From Actinomucor elegans (taxonomy: Eukaryota > Mucoromycota > Mucoromycetes > Mucorales > Mucoraceae): DNA of 64,000 bases. The position numbers and the translations under genes were made by a program. Below are positions 35,054 to 46,621 of this stretch, in pieces (position 1 is the stretch's first letter; each line of letters starts with the position of its first letter). Below the pieces are notes generated by a model, which saw only the letters and a program-made list of their open reading frames with translations, was not told where the DNA came from and did not search any database. The stretch spans positions 744,001 through 808,000 of the forward strand of contig JAMSLZ010000008.1 of NCBI GenBank assembly GCA_026027325.1. Reading direction: 5' to 3'.

Positions 35054-38000
35054 ATGTACCCAGTTCACAAAAATGGCCTGAATAACATGGTCCCTATAGC
35101 GCCTGCTACTCATTACACTGTAACGCAAACAACCGAGATACAACGCAAGAAGCGTGTCCGAGCCAAACGTAGCTGTGACTATTGTCGTAAAAAGAAGACT
35201 CGCTGCGATTCCGAAGTTAATCAACCTTGTACTAAATGTAAACGTGCTAACGCTGACTGTACCTTTCTAGTAGAACAAAAAAAAAGAGGTCCTTCTTCTG
35301 GGTAAAATCATTAGTATATGCTTATACTGAATTATGAACTCAATATCTTAATTTAGAAACTACGTTGGTGTATTAGAGAATCGATTGTTGCGCATGGAAA
35401 AGCTACTACAGAATATAGCCAAAGATAAAGAACCAGCAACCATTCCTGAAGAAAGTATAATTCACGAGTGCGGCGGTAGAATGAGTGATGCATCACCCAG
35501 TGATCAAGTAGAAGGTGACGACGAATATGAAAGCGATGCACCGAGTGTTTGCAAAGCACTTGAGACACAAGATCTACTTGAAAACCCAGATAATGACTAC
35601 GAATACATGCGAAAGAAAATGCAAGGGCTCGCTATATCCGATTACCAGCGTACGCGGTTCATTGGCGCCAGTTCAGGAGTGCACTTTCTCAACGAGGGAT
35701 TCTTTAGTAATAACAAAAAGCATCGACTGCCTGAAGAACCTGATTGGTTTGTGCAAAAGCTAAACAACGATGAAGAGGAACATATCATTATAAAAACAAA
35801 AGAAATTATGGCTAATCAAGTTGACGCGCTCAATGGTGGAGGAGCATTAAATCATCTTGCTATTTTTGAAGACACCCCACATATAACACAAGACTTTGCA
35901 GATTACTTGATACACATGTATTTTACACGAATTCACGCCTATTGCCCCATTATCAATAAGGTTCAGTTTTTAGAACAGTATTACTTTCATTCACCTAGTC
36001 CGCCCGACAAATACATACTGTTTGCTATCACTTATATTGGTACAAGCATCTTCAAAACTGATATTTCAAAAGCCAAAGTATTCAACTATACCGATGAGCA
36101 AATATCTGAGATGCAGGAATCATTAAAAGCCAAATCGAATAAGCTGCTCAGTATCGTGCATAAACGTTCCATGATCAGTACAGTGCAAGCACTGATGCTA
36201 CTTAGCATGTTTGTTGGATATGATGGCGAAAGTGAAGATGAAAATAGCGGTCGATGGTTCTTAACGGGCATGGCCATTCGTATGGCTCAAGATTTGGGCT
36301 TGCATCGCGATTGCTCCAATTGGTTGATACCTGATTATGAAATCGAATTAAGAAAACGAATATGGTACGGTGCCTATTTGATGGATCGATGGGTTGGTGC
36401 TGAGCTTGGGCTGCCGATATCTATCAATGACAGTGAATTTGAAGTTGAACTACCCACACCTTATGAACTCAATTATTCACCTAATATTTCAACAAGCACT
36501 CATAATTTTACACCTGTCCTTATACTAGAGGCTGAAGAAGCATCGAAGCAGAAACTGCCTGTTTATTCATCGTTTGTCTATTTGGTGACATTATCCCAAA
36601 TCTTGGGTCAAGTCTTAGTCGGACTCCATTCTAGTCGAGCCAAACAGCAGAATCGAGACAACTGCATAGATCTAGTCAATATTCTCGACCGCAACTTGAC
36701 AAATTGGAAAATGACCCTTCCACGTGAATTACAGGTTGATTTAGGAAATACCAATCATATTTTTACTACAAAGGCCGGTGTGGTGAATATGGCTTATGGT
36801 TGCGTCCTATTACTGCTTTATCGACCTTTTATTCGACAAGAAGCGAACAAGAATTTGAATATAGCATTTAAAGCGTTTAGTATCTGTACTGCTACAGCTA
36901 CTAACTTGATCTCCATTGCAGAAGCTATGGAACGTGATTATTTTGTTACGCTTCCTTGGAATATGTCGGTTTAGTAAGTTGGTTAATTTGATATATTAAT
37001 TACTGCAGCAGTCAACATTAATTGTCCCTTAATAGTTCTATATTTCAAGCTGCTATTATCTTTTTACATAACGCCAAAGGTGAAAATCAGTTTGTTAAAG
37101 AGCAAGGCATACGCTACTTGATCAAATGCTCCAGAGTATATCTAAATGACCCTTTCTTGAAGAACACGCGTGTAGTTAAAGTACTACAAAGATTGGTGCG
37201 CAATTTCGATATACCAATGACCGAAAATCAACAAACCAATAGTGCAACATCATCACCTTCAATAGGGAGCTGCCGAAGCCGAGAAGAACCTCATCACTTT
37301 GAGTTTGCAATGCCAGACCATCAGCAGCAGCAGCAAACTACCAGCCCTAACCATGTAGATAACCTGTATATCTGCAATGCAATCACACAAAGTCTAAAAA
37401 GTTATCATCAGACAGATCATTTACCTATCCTCAAGGATTCAAAAACGAGTAGCATATTTACTGTAATGACAGGTTCATTGAATGGAGAAGCAGGCGATCA
37501 TAGCCCAGCTAGAACATCTTCACCTCATACACTCAATCCTTTTACTACGACTACGTTGAGCACTAGACCAGAAGACATGCTTTCTTCTACTTTGACAATG
37601 GGGCTTGGTAAAAATATTCAATCTTCTGAAGTGAAGCAACAACAACAAGAAATAAATAAAGACAGCGTCTTTATTGATTTCAATCAGGATCCGACTTTAT
37701 GCCCCATGCAAAGTACACAGCAGCAAATGGTTGATTTGGGTCCAGGCTGTCCTACGTCCAATAGCACTGTACATAATAGATCCAGCTCAGCGAATTCATT
37801 TAATAACAATACCAATAATACGAATGATGGACAGACTCCTAATAGATATTCCAATACATCCGAGGCTGATTTCAATATTCACGATAGTCTCCAGCAGCAA
37901 TCCTACTTGGCGGATCCAATGCAGCAGCAGCAGCAACAACAGTTTGACTTTGCAAGTCTTAGTTCTGATGTGCCGGTTTGGGATGTCCCTAGTGGTATCT

Positions 38001-38056
38001 CTTGGAATGAATGGGATTCTTTCTTGAAAGCCAATGTATATAGCGCAAATAATTGA
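35054..38056 (+). CDS. Zn(II)2Cys6 transcription factor with fungal_trans domain
   Basis: Exons 35054-35301, 35357-36973 and 37036-38056; about 961 residues. The zinc cluster CDYCRKKKTRC...CTKC...C at residues 36-64 has spacing C-x2-C-x6-C-x7-C-x2-C-x6-C and lies next to basic residues (KKRVRAKRS). A coiled-coil dimerisation heptad follows (GVLENRLLRMEKLLQNIAKD). The fungal-specific regulatory domain spans about 240-600 (YFTRIHAYCPIINKVQFLEQ, YIGTSIF, TVQALMLLSMFVGYDGE, GRWFLTGMAIRMAQDLGLHR, RIWYGAYLMDRWVGAELGLP). The C terminus is Gln/Asn/Ser-rich with short CAG/CAA runs, likely an activation region. The target pathway cannot be told from sequence; the adjacent co-directional Opy2-like gene does not define one. 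Confidence 0.9.
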
Positions 38057-38449
38057 ATCAGAAACGGGTCGAATAAGGAATATGTATAATTAACTTTTTT
38101 GAGGTTGCACCACGATGTTGATAACATCTGTTTAATAAATCCAGATGCAAAGTAACGCGTAATTTTTTTTTTACGCTTTCTTTCTTGCAATTACGCTCTA
38201 GTTGTCGCATATAAGGAACGTTAGCCTTTGAAGCTGTTTCAATAGATGATCTCCTATTCTTCTTTATTATACATTATGTAACCCGCTCAGACTGTGTTAC
38301 ATCTTTAATATGTGTAACTTCAGTTCAAGGCTTTTATGTTCTGGATTTTCCTTTTCCTTTTCCTTTCTTTTTCTCTTCCATATAGCTTTTGATTCTCTTT
38401 GTGTTTTCTGCATCTCATTCCTTTCCTTTTAATAGCGTCTTGCAGAAAT
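38057..38449. other. Intergenic, promoter of Opy2-like gene
   Basis: Contains a T-rich block (38163-38172) and a long CT-rich tract (38340-38400, including TTTTCCTTTTCC) close to the downstream ATG. No coding sequence recognised. Confidence 0.55.
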
Positions 38450-39549
38450 ATGAGATCAATACAGACATTCCTTTCAGTTTCATTACTACTATCATGTTCA
38501 ATTTGCATAGCTTACGCTCAAAGTAATATCATAAAAACAAATAATTTCAGTATAATTAAACGCGTTATTCATTAGGCTGCAATCCTACCAATTGTAAAGC
38601 AACTTGTTCGCCCGCCTGCTCAGTAAACGATGTTTGTACAATGGGTACCATGATCACTTGCGGTGTCTGCCCTGATTCGAAATGTATATCTCGAGTTGCC
38701 TTGGGTTTACCACCTGTTTCTGCTCCAACAACCGCTACTCCATCTAGCGATAATGCTGGATTGATTGGTGGTGTTGTGGGTGGTTTGTTAGGTGGTGGTT
38801 TAATCTTGGGCACTCTTGCTTATCTTTACATTCGACGTCGTAACAAATCAAAAACCAACTTGCCTCTTGCATTTCGCCCCAATAAGAAACAATCATCGCC
38901 ACCTCAAGATGAAGAAAAGCAAACCAGTCGACAAATATCAGGCGTTATTCCAGTTACATTTATACCACCTGCTTCCAGTGTAGATTACTCCATGGAGGAG
39001 CAAGCAGAGACACCTCGTTCAAGGTATGGCAGTTTTGCTACTTTTGCCAACAACAATCATGATGATGATTCTGAGAACCCTTTCAGTGACCGTCCTATTT
39101 CCAATGCTCATAGTATCATGACTACTACTACAAATGCTTCTCATAGTCGACGAGGATCCATGGAATCAACCATCAGCCATCAACAGGTTGCTACTGTAGT
39201 TCAAGCAACCCAAGTGATGAGAGCGAAACCTCAAATTATGCGCGTGAATACAGTCAAAGTACAAGACGGTCTGACCCGAAGTAGCTCTTTTAAAAAGACC
39301 ATCTTACCCGATACGAGCAATAATCATCGATCAAGCGTGAATACAACTACAGATGATAACCCATTTGATGACAAGAACAAGATTCGACCCATGTCCAACT
39401 TGTCTGCAGTCGATTCAAATCGTATCAGTCAATTACAACAACAACAGCAACAACAACAACAACAGCAGCAGCAGCAGCAAAGAACAACGGATAGCGTTGT
39501 GTCTGCCCCTGGCGATGGTGAAATTACCATCTTTTGGAACGGCAGTTGA
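38450..39549 (+). CDS. Opy2-like membrane anchor protein
   Basis: Exons 38450-38522 and 38576-39549; about 348 residues. A signal peptide (MRSIQTFLSVSLLLSCSICI, cut near AYAQ) is followed by a compact Cys-rich ectodomain with eight Cys in about 40 residues (CNPTNC, CSPACSVNDVC, CGVCPDSKC). A transmembrane helix with Gly-rich LIGGVVGGLLGGGLILGTLA then RRRNK precedes a long Ser/Asn/Gln-rich cytosolic tail. This layout is that of fungal Opy2, which anchors Ste50 to the plasma membrane in the HOG osmostress MAPK pathway. Two tail segments with NPFSD and NPFDDK repeat an NPF-type motif. A polyglutamine run lies at 39435-39480. Function inferred from architecture. Confidence 0.75.
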
Positions 39550-39666
39550 ACAAATCATTATTAAGCTTAAAACCATGTACTATAACTACTACTACTCATA
39601 TTATCATTTACAATTACAATTACTATTAGCTACTGTTTTATTTATCGTATATATCAAATAAATCTT

Positions 39667-39979
39667 TTATTCCTTGACAGTCTTGCCAGTCTTTTTGATA
39701 GTGGCAAGGACAGTTTCACGAGGAAGTTCAGTATCAACCACTACTTCTTGCTTTTCCAAGCTAATATCGACCTTTTCAATACCTATTTAAATAAAGCTCA
39801 TGAACATCGCAATACCAACATACTATTACGCGTTTTCGTACCTTCAAGTCTGGACAAAGCTCTTTGGACAGCATTAGAACAGCCAGAACAGGACATTTCG
39901 ACAGTGAAAGTATATTGCTATTGAAAAAGTTGTTGGTTTCAATTGGACAGGTTATTCAAATAACAGAACTTACAGCCAT
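39667..39979 (-). CDS. ATX1: Atx1-type copper chaperone
   Basis: Exons 39979-39974 (ATG GCT only), 39917-39842 and 39782-39667; about 65 residues. The metal-binding loop MSCSGC (MxCxxC) sits at residues 10-15 in an HMA fold (YTFTVEMSCSGCSNAVQRAL, GIEKVDISLEKQEVVV, ETVLATIKKTGKTV). Atx1 carries Cu(I) to a Golgi P-type ATPase in yeast; the Lys-rich C terminus KKTGKTV is typical. The 3' end converges on the Opy2-like gene, 117 bp away. The 6-nt first coding exon is supported by a GTAAGT donor and restores the usual MA start. Confidence 0.94.
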
Positions 39980-40517
39980 TGTGTTTAAGATGAGTATGTA
40001 TTGTGAAGAAAAAAAAAAGGGAGACCTACTTTGAAGCTTTCCTTTTTATATAGAGGATTGAGCAATTTGCGCCGAGCAATTAGAGCCGAGAGTTACTAAT
40101 CATTATACCCTTGAACTTTTAAGATGTGTTTGAATATATTCTGTAACTGGCAAATAAAAAAAAAAAAAAAAAATTAATGTGAAAACTGGTTTAATGCGAT
40201 AAATAACTTGAAAGTATTATTTTTCATGCTTAAAAGTTGAATTATTTCTAATTTATATATCACTTATGGTTAATAGTTTACGCTGGAAACTCTTTTCTTG
40301 TATATATAAACACGCCAAAATATTATATATGCATTTCACCAAAAATAATGAGCCGTTTTGTAATATAAACTATATATTGAAAGGGAGCCTCTAGAGTCAA
40401 AGAATGAGGCCAAAGGGCGTTACCTCACAAGAATGATACTCCGATTTAAACCGAGATAAAATGTGAAGTGAATCTGATAAGCTGTATTTTTTTTCCCTCG
40501 TTCTTTCCTAAACAATC
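39980..40517. promoter_or_regulatory. Divergent promoter region of ATX1 and molybdopterin synthase small subunit
   Basis: 538 bp between divergent starts. Near the ATX1 side two GCCGAG words are spaced about 19 bp apart around 40073-40095; an A run lies at 40156-40172. No factor site is assigned. Confidence 0.4.
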
Positions 40518-40839
40518 ATGTCAGATAAGGTACAAGATGTTTAGTCATCCGAGAAAACAACATATTATTAAAACACAACGATAGATTCAATTACTTTACT
40601 TTGCTGCTGCAAAAGATATCACTGGCAAAGACCAGGAATTTATCGAAATACCTTCAAATTATACACTGGAATTATTATCCAACACTTTGATTGACAAGTA
40701 TGGCCCTCGGTTAAAAGAAATTCTATCCACTTCCATGTATGCTATTGATATGGAGTATATAGACAAACAAGATGAGCCAACCACTGTGATCAAACCTAAA
40801 GCAGAAGTAGCTATTATCCCTCCAGTTAGCGGTGGATAA
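40518..40839 (+). CDS. Molybdopterin synthase sulfur-carrier subunit (MoaD/MOCS2A)
   Basis: Exons 40518-40529 and 40585-40839; 88 residues, too short for a typical ORF screen because of the split start. It has the ubiquitin-like beta-grasp of MoaD: IQLLYFAAAKDITGK, YTLELLSNTLIDKYGP and a C-terminal VAIIPPVSGG. The terminal Gly-Gly is thiocarboxylated and donates sulfur in molybdenum-cofactor synthesis (CnxG in Aspergillus, MOCS2A in human). The partner MoaE is not in the window. Only 53 bp separate its stop from the downstream carrier ATG. Confidence 0.92.
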
Positions 40840-40892
40840 AAACAAGAACATGATCAAGCCTCTTTTTCGTCCTTTTCTTATCTACTACCTCC

Positions 40893-41837
40893 ATGCCTAC
40901 AGTAGATTTATTTTACCTTGTAGCATCAAGCATAGCGGCCCTCGTCGCAAGATTTGTTACATACCCTCGTAAATAAGCCGCTCATAACAATAATAATAAT
41001 AAAAAGGAGACTCTCTTATTTAAAAAGTTTCATGTAGTTGATACCATAAAGACGAGATTGCAAACTAATTCTGAAAGTAATCAGCAATATGTTCTAATCA
41101 ATAACCAGCAGCAGCCATTAAAGTACAATGACATGGGATGGAAAACACTAAAAAGCCTCTATCGTGGTATCGGTATTACCTTACTATTCTCGGTTCCTGC
41201 CTTGACAGTTTATTTGACTTGTTATGAGTTAGTCAAAGCCTATCTGGATGCGTCATTTCAAGTCAATTGGCTGCACCGCAACGCCCTTCTAAATCACGCT
41301 ATTTCAGGATCTTTTGCCGAGATCTCTGCAGGTTTGTTCTTCACACCGATGGAAGTGATCAAGAGTCAATTACAGATCATGCGCTCAGACGTACATGGCA
41401 TCAGTACGATAAGTTTGGCCAAGTCGATTGCTCAGACAGAAGGGTTAAAAGGGTTTTACCGTGGTTACTGGCTAACGATTGCAGTGTTTCTACCGCATAC
41501 AGTTACTTATTTCATTGTATATGAACAATTGAAGGTATTATGGCCAGTAGAGAATCAAACGTTCTTGGTGTACCTGTTTTGTTCGGCAGTAGCGAGTGCA
41601 TTGGGTATCATCGTGTCTACGCCTTTGGATATCATCAAGACAAGGTGGCAAGTATCTGCCCAGGAGCATGCGTATCGAGGTGGGCCTATCAAGATTGCCC
41701 AACACATGTGGTCGCATGAAGGCGGCTTTAAAGCCTTTACTCAAGGATTATGGGCACGCGTTGCTTGGGGTATTCCTGTAACTACAATTGCTATGTCTAT
41801 ATTTGAAACTTTGCTTCGTATCCATAATAATATCTAG
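40893..41837 (+). CDS. Mitochondrial carrier family (SLC25) transporter
   Basis: Exons 40893-40968 and 41038-41837; about 291 residues, the usual family length. Three repeats carry the carrier motif: YPLDTIKTRLQ (split over the intron), FTPMEVIKSQLQ and STPLDIIKTRWQ. Each is followed by the matrix-helix motif (SLYRGIGITLLFSVPALTVY, GFYRGYWLTIAVFLPHTVTY, AFTQGLWARVAWGIPVTTI). It should be an inner mitochondrial membrane exchanger with six helices. The substrate is not assigned; the second repeat's PMEVIKSQ departs from the P-x-D-x-x-K/R consensus at the acidic position (E for D). It follows the MoaD gene at 53 bp. Confidence 0.88.
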
Positions 41838-42577
41838 TGTTTCACAATAGTATGTTTTGATGGTTCACTTCCAAATAGCAGCCATAGTAATCTTGAGCAG
41901 CTGTTGCTGTATTTCTTCGAATAAAGCATGATTATCATGATTCTAATGATTCATTCTCGAAGAAGGTTCTTGTTATATAGGGTTAATCACTTTTGAAATA
42001 CTCTCTGATGTTTCATTGTCGTTACCATATATGCACTGTAACGTACTAGCTCATTTCTACAATCTTTTTATTGTATTTCTACACGAGTTAATCTCTCATC
42101 CTTTTTTTATAGTTATTCGTCTATTATGAAGGTGTTTTACAATACTCAATGAAATGTCTAGTTTTAAATTTAGAAATAGTACAAAATAGAGCTTTGAACT
42201 GCACAAATTAGAATTGGTTTAAAGGTTATTAACGTATTTTTCAATAGTACTATAAAAAAGCGGCAAATACCATCTCCATCACAGTCTATTTGCTAGGATT
42301 TACAGGATTGTAACAAGAATTGATGAGGATAATAGATGCCCTAATAATTTTATTTAAACAAAATGAATTTTATTCAGTTTTTTTTTAGATCCCACAACTT
42401 TTGTTACATGGTATAATATCTGTCATTAAGTGAGTTCAAGAAGTTTATTTTCCATTTTGTTTGATTAAAACCATGACTTAGTGATGTGGTTGCCAGTAGT
42501 CAGATCGGCTTATCTTCAGAAACAATATACCATCGATTGACGGATTGGATACATGGGAATTCTTTATTAGATGATGT
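41838..42577. other. Intergenic between convergent genes
   Basis: AT-rich 3' flank shared by the mitochondrial carrier and the glycosyltransferase. No ORF or repeat recognised. Confidence 0.6.
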
Positions 42578-44284
42578 TTAAAAGGGTTGTTTGCCTGCTA
42601 CCTGAGCAAAACCAGACATTTCTTTCAAAGTAATACCATGCTGATCACAAGCAAGGTTCAATGCACGCCAGCCGATTTTTTTGTCTTTACAAGGATAACA
42701 TACAGCACAATCTGTTGCTCCAAATCCAGTACATTGAGGCCTTTGATTGACAATATTAAAATACATTTTAGACATATCTGTCAACTTGGCCACACGTTTA
42801 GCAATCAAGTCATTTTCGCATACACGCGTTGCATCTTGTATACGCCGATCATGAATAGGTTCGATGTGAAATCCAAATAACCAAATCGCTATATTTTCTC
42901 CATCACCTTGGACAAATCTTCTTGTGGGCGAACTGGGATATACAATGAGGTCCAACATGTATTTTGATAATAAATAGAACATACTATGGGTATAGGCAGG
43001 TAATGTTGGTAAAGCATAATCGATTTGTAAGCTGCTGGTATCGACTAGAGGTGAGGATACGGGTATATTTCTAAAGGTGGATCCTTTCCAGTAGTATGCT
43101 TGAGGTTGCTTTAATTGAGCCAATTCATCTAGAATGATATCCCATCTTACAAAGACATTATCGTCGGATTTGATAACGTAATCATGTTGATCCAAGCTTC
43201 GTGCCCAACGTAATGCTTCAAATACTTTGCGACTCTTGTCTAGTTTGATATCAGATGCCTGTACCATGATTAAATCATGATACTGATTGGATTCTTTGAG
43301 AATTTCGGGTGCTTTAAAGAGTTGATCTCTAGCTGAAGGTGTTTGTCCTATCACAAATCGATACTGAACCGAGATTTTCTCGTCATGGGGTGATAATAGC
43401 CGTAGCGCTGATTTCCTCAACATCTGACGTCTTTCAAACGAAGCTGTTGACCATGATGATATGATCAAAACCAAAATTGAAAGCTGATGGGCGCTTGTAG
43501 TGCTTTGTAATTCGAATTGACTATCCAAAAGAGAAACAGGTCCTTCCATAAGCTGACTGGTTGTGTATTGCAACTGATCAATTTGACGCAAGACGGCAAA
43601 CACTGATAAACAAGTAGCCACAGACATGGGAAATATCAATACTTTCATTACTGTCAACTTGAGAAACAGGTTGGGGTCCTTAACGTTGACGTTGGCCGTT
43701 TTACCATGGTATTTTGGGTCTGATACAATTGAAAGTCGGATCACATCTGTTATCAGTAGAATGAAACAGTTGATCATCCACGTGCGTATCGGCTGTTCAG
43801 GACCATTACGCGAATTAACCCAAGCAGAAATAGACCAAGTGATAACAATAAAAGTGATTAATCGAACAATGGCACTGCTCATCTCATAATGAAAGATCCA
43901 ACGTCGCATCATACTGGTAGTTAGGATCCAGTTCCAATAGCCAGCCAGGGCACACTAATGCGTATAAAAAAAAAAGATCAATAAATGAATCAAACTGTCA
44001 ATCTAATGTTTTTTTTATACCCAAAAACTGGCCACGACATAATCAACTTGAGAACTTTGAAGAACGAATGCACCACCTGCATCGCGTAATGGAACATAGA
44101 GAGCTTGCCTGCTATTATATAAGAATCCTAGAAATGAGGGTATTAAGCTCAAAGTACGAAGTGCATCAATAGCTATTTTTGATCGGCGAGGTACGTTGAG
44201 ATCAGATAGAGATAAAGTTTTTCTCCAGAAGTAAAAGCGGGGGGGTTTTTTCGGTGGTGGCGATTTACTGGTTGTAGAGGCCAT
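42578..44284 (-). CDS. GT31-like glycosyltransferase with multi-pass N-terminal region
   Basis: Exons 44284-44021 and 43954-42578; about 546 residues. The C-terminal half fits a beta-1,3-galactosyltransferase (GT31) fold: YRFVIGQTPSARDQL, SNQYHDLIMVQASD, KVFEALRWARSLDQHDYVIK, the metal-binding SDDNVFV (DDN for the usual DxD), YYWKGSTFRN and VQGDGENIAIWLFGF. The N-terminal half has several hydrophobic segments (IVRLITFIVITWSISAWV, WMINCFILLITDVIRLSIV, VLIFPMSVATCLSVFAVL, LSILVLIISSWS), unlike the single type II anchor of ordinary GT31 enzymes. Likely Golgi or ER membrane; acceptor unknown. It lies 100 bp downstream of Rad7 on the same strand. Confidence 0.75.
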
Positions 44285-44384
44285 TGGTATTAATTCAAAA
44301 TGAGCATTTGTTTAATAAAGAACAGTACAGTACGGGTCCCGAGTTTATTTATTTTAAAGCTGAGCTAGTTGGAAGTTTTTACAG

Positions 44385-46338
44385 TTATATTAATTGCTGC
44401 ATTACTGACATTTCGATACCAGTAACACGTAAGCCACTTTCTTTGATCTTGTTATTTTCAGTCAACTACAGGATACAAGTTAGTATGTAATATATGTTGA
44501 AGCTTTTTATCACTTACCAAATGACACCCCCAAACTTGAACGTCTTGCAGAGCGGTGCAGTTTTGAGTAAGCTTGTGTAATACGAAGTCATCCATAGATC
44601 GAACAAACCCGCAATCGAGATGAGTAAGGGCCTTGCAAGAACCAGATCCATCTCCATTACCGGCCAAGCACTCGAGGCCTGCAGGTGTTAATAACTCCAG
44701 ACTATGCAAGTTCAAATGCTTGAGAGAATCGCTAGTATGGCGAACTACAGCCTTCAATACATCATCATCAAACAAGATACAACGGGAGATATCAAGATAA
44801 CTAAGGCGCGAAGTACCTTCCCAATTATCCAAAAAGTGGACCATAGCAGAAGACGTTAATTGATCGCATTGTTCCAGGCTGAGTTTCTTGAGATGAGGAC
44901 AGTACTTGAGGATACCATCATTCAAGATAGCGTCAGATAATTGATGTCCGCCTTTAATAGACAGCTCTTTTAGCTGAGGACCTATTTGAGATAACATGTG
45001 GATTACATCTTCTGTTTTAAAGTGGTTTCCATCTGAAGTCCAAGCCAGTTCCAAAGTATGCAGTTTTTTGAGTTTAGCAATATCAGCCAGCCATTCCGAA
45101 TCCATATGAGCTAAATGGCCAAACTTGAGTTTTTGCAGATTGGGACAGAACTTAGCTAAAGCTTCCATGCACACCTTTATAAAACGAGCCGAATGTCTTA
45201 AACCAAAGCATTCTAGCCGCGTTCCTACTGCTTCAAAGAACGCGATCCACGCCTGTTTTGTTATCATAAATGCACCTGATAATTCCAACGATCTCAACTG
45301 GTGCAGACGATCTTGATATGCTTGAATGACTTTATCGGTAATGCGGCCACAATAGATCAGCTCTAGTGATTGCATTTGAAAGCAGAATTGCGAAATCATC
45401 ATAAAAGCGTCCTCTGTCATATTAGTACAGTCATATAAACTAAGTTGCTTGCGGAAAGGCTCCATGAACAATCTAGATGTCTGATCATTGAGCCTACGGT
45501 TACGTGACATGATTTTGGCTAGTTTTTCGAAACTATCATCACTAATAACGCCGAAACTTTCGACTTCGTCGATCAAATCAGCTATAACAGTAATACAAAT
45601 GTCTTGTAAAGAGCGGACTACATTATTAGAGTGCACGTGCTTCTTGACAGCAGGTAATGTCTTTTTTCTAACAGCAGGTACATTGGCCTTTTTAGAAGGT
45701 CCTGACAGACACTTGGGGCAGATGCTCTCATTTTCATCTGTTTTACGTATAAATCTACTAGTACAGTTGGAACAGAAGACAATGCGAGCTCGACCAGCAA
45801 CGGCCTTCCGGTTAGAAGCAGAAGGTGTGAAATCAGAATCTGACTCTTCTTCGTCACTACTACTAGTATCATCTGTTTTTCTCTTGCGTTTTTTAGTAGC
45901 GTTTTTAGCTTGTTTGCTCTTGCTAGTAGCACTTGAGGAAGAGGAGGAAGATGCAATGGCTCTACCTGAGCGAGTAGTGGGCCGATAAATCATGGATGTA
46001 GTTTGCGCAGCACGACTAGTAGACGCTTCAGCCACAGTTTCTTCGGACGTAGTTGTTACAGTAGTAGTAGTAGTAGTAGTAGTAGTAGCTGTTTCAGTTG
46101 TTGCTGCAGTTTGAGCGTTTTCCCGTCGGGCTCTTCTGCTTTGATTACTGACTCGAATGCCATGTTCCTAATGGCATGTTACTTGGAGTTGTATATACTT
46201 ATGCAGAGGATTACTTACTCTTAAAAAGCTTGTTAATGCAGAGGTGGGTCCCGCTACTCTATTGGGGGTGTTAGTGTTGCCGTTGTTGGTGTTGTTGGCT
46301 TCGGCATTGTTATCATTGTTATTCCTTCTGTTACTCAT
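44385..46338 (-). CDS. RAD7: Rad7-type nucleotide excision repair LRR protein
   Basis: Exons 46338-46219, 46167-44518 and 44465-44385; about 616 residues. The N-terminal signature VAGPTSALTSFLREHGIRVS matches the Rad7/Rhp7 GPxSALTxFLRExGI motif. A Thr run (eight ACT codons near 46060) and a basic/acidic linker lead to a zinc-ribbon-like CSNC...CPKC pair, then leucine-rich repeats (MQSLELIYCGRITD, LRSLELSGAFMIT, LQKLKFGHLAHMD, LKKLSLEQCDQLTSSAM, LSYLDISRCILFDDD, LKHLNLHSLELLT). In yeast Rad7 works with Rad16 in global-genome repair and in an Elongin-Cullin ligase. Divergent from eS12 across 283 bp. Confidence 0.9.
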
Positions 46339-46621
46339 TATAGTAGAAAGAAAAGAGAGGGGTCAAATTTATAAAGACTCAATCAGTCAAGAGCGTCAAA
46401 GCGGATTTGACGTCGGAGCTCTATTTTCGTGGCTTCTTCTTGAATCAGGATCGCCGGTCCCAGCCCGGCTTGTACTGCGCCGGACTGATTTTCAGTTTCT
46501 TTAAAAAGACTCGTTCACCATCAAAGGGTATATTTCCTTCTCTAATCCACATTCTAAACGTATGTACTATAAACCTACAGTGATTCATCTATCAGTTATA
46601 TTCATCCATCCAATTGTATAG
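46339..46621. promoter_or_regulatory. Divergent promoter RAD7/RPS12 with GC-rich inverted repeat
   Basis: Within this short AT-rich promoter a 27-bp GC-rich palindrome stands out: CAGCCCGGC (46461-46469), a 9-bp spacer, and GCCGGACTG (46479-46487), complementary at 8 of 9 positions. It could be a binding site for a dimeric regulator of eS12 and/or Rad7; unverified. Confidence 0.45.

Noticed and set aside
45488..45988. 166-codon plus-strand ORF
   Set aside because: Antisense to Rad7; Ser/Leu-rich composition results from the opposite strand's low-complexity linker.
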